Shown one piece after another: positions 5,766-5,776 of a DNA stretch of 5,776 nt. The stretch is from Clostridia bacterium (GTDB lineage Bacteria; Bacillota_A; Clostridia; Christensenellales; UBA1242). The notes below the pieces were generated by a model. That model was not told where the DNA came from. It made no database searches and saw only the letters and a list, made by a program, of their open reading frames with translations. Every line of letters begins with the position of its first letter. Positions within the stretch are counted from its first letter, which is position 1. The DNA lies in assembly GCA_017454425.1 (NCBI GenBank), contig JAFTCZ010000025.1, positions 1-5,776 of the forward strand, written 5' to 3'. Position numbers and translations under genes: made by a program.

Positions 5766-5776
5766 ATGCAAAAAAA
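5766..5776 (+). CDS. Possible start of the next gene (only three codons and part of a fourth visible)
   Basis: ATG-CAA-AAA begins two bases after the VirB4 stop codon and runs off the window. A weak GGAAAG lies about 8-13 nt upstream, inside the end of virB4. The tight spacing fits translational coupling in an operon, but nothing can be said about the product. Confidence 0.3.

Overview
The window carries part of a conjugative (type IV secretion, T4SS) gene cluster from a low-GC, Gram-positive-type genome, most likely an uncultured Bacillota or a relative. Three points support this: strong AGGAGG-type ribosome binding sites, sigma-A-like promoters, and a polytopic membrane protein followed by a VirB4-family ATPase, as in Gram-positive and mycoplasma integrative conjugative elements (ICEs). 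Tryptophan is always TGG in the three coding regions and the first gene ends in TGA. The standard code is therefore used, and a Mycoplasma/Spiroplasma-type code 4 genome is unlikely. All genes are on the + strand. No relaxase, coupling protein, integrase or attachment site is visible, so calling this an ICE or plasmid rests on the two T4SS genes alone.

Layout: (1) 1-303 is the 3' end of an unrecognised gene, closed by a hairpin terminator that includes its stop codon. (2) 304-578 is intergenic. It holds a palindromic dispersed repeat (350-454), three A6 tracts exactly 10 bp apart, a good extended -10 promoter and an RBS. (3) 579-2705 is a 708-residue VirB6/TrbL-like polytopic membrane protein with a long external loop and a 260-residue hydrophilic tail. 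(4) 2706-3126 is a 421-bp gap that is unusual inside a T4SS operon. It contains a terminator, three copies of a 9-mer (ACTATGCAC) that can form alternative hairpins, a composite palindromic repeat whose second half is a near-identical copy of the repeat upstream of the previous gene, and a candidate promoter. (5) 3127-5763 is a VirB4-type ATPase with an N-terminal two-helix membrane domain like PrgI/VirB3, so it looks like a natural fusion. (6) A possible next gene starts at 5766, two bases after the VirB4 stop.

Together, the membrane protein would form the inner-membrane channel and the VirB4 ATPase would energise assembly and transport, anchored by its own VirB3-like segment. Each of the two genes appears to have its own promoter, and the same dispersed repeat lies 53-61 bp upstream of each predicted -35. 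The main points for follow-up are the fusion, the repeat/promoter arrangement, the 9-mer hairpin region, and an abrupt change in arginine codon use in the membrane protein's tail.
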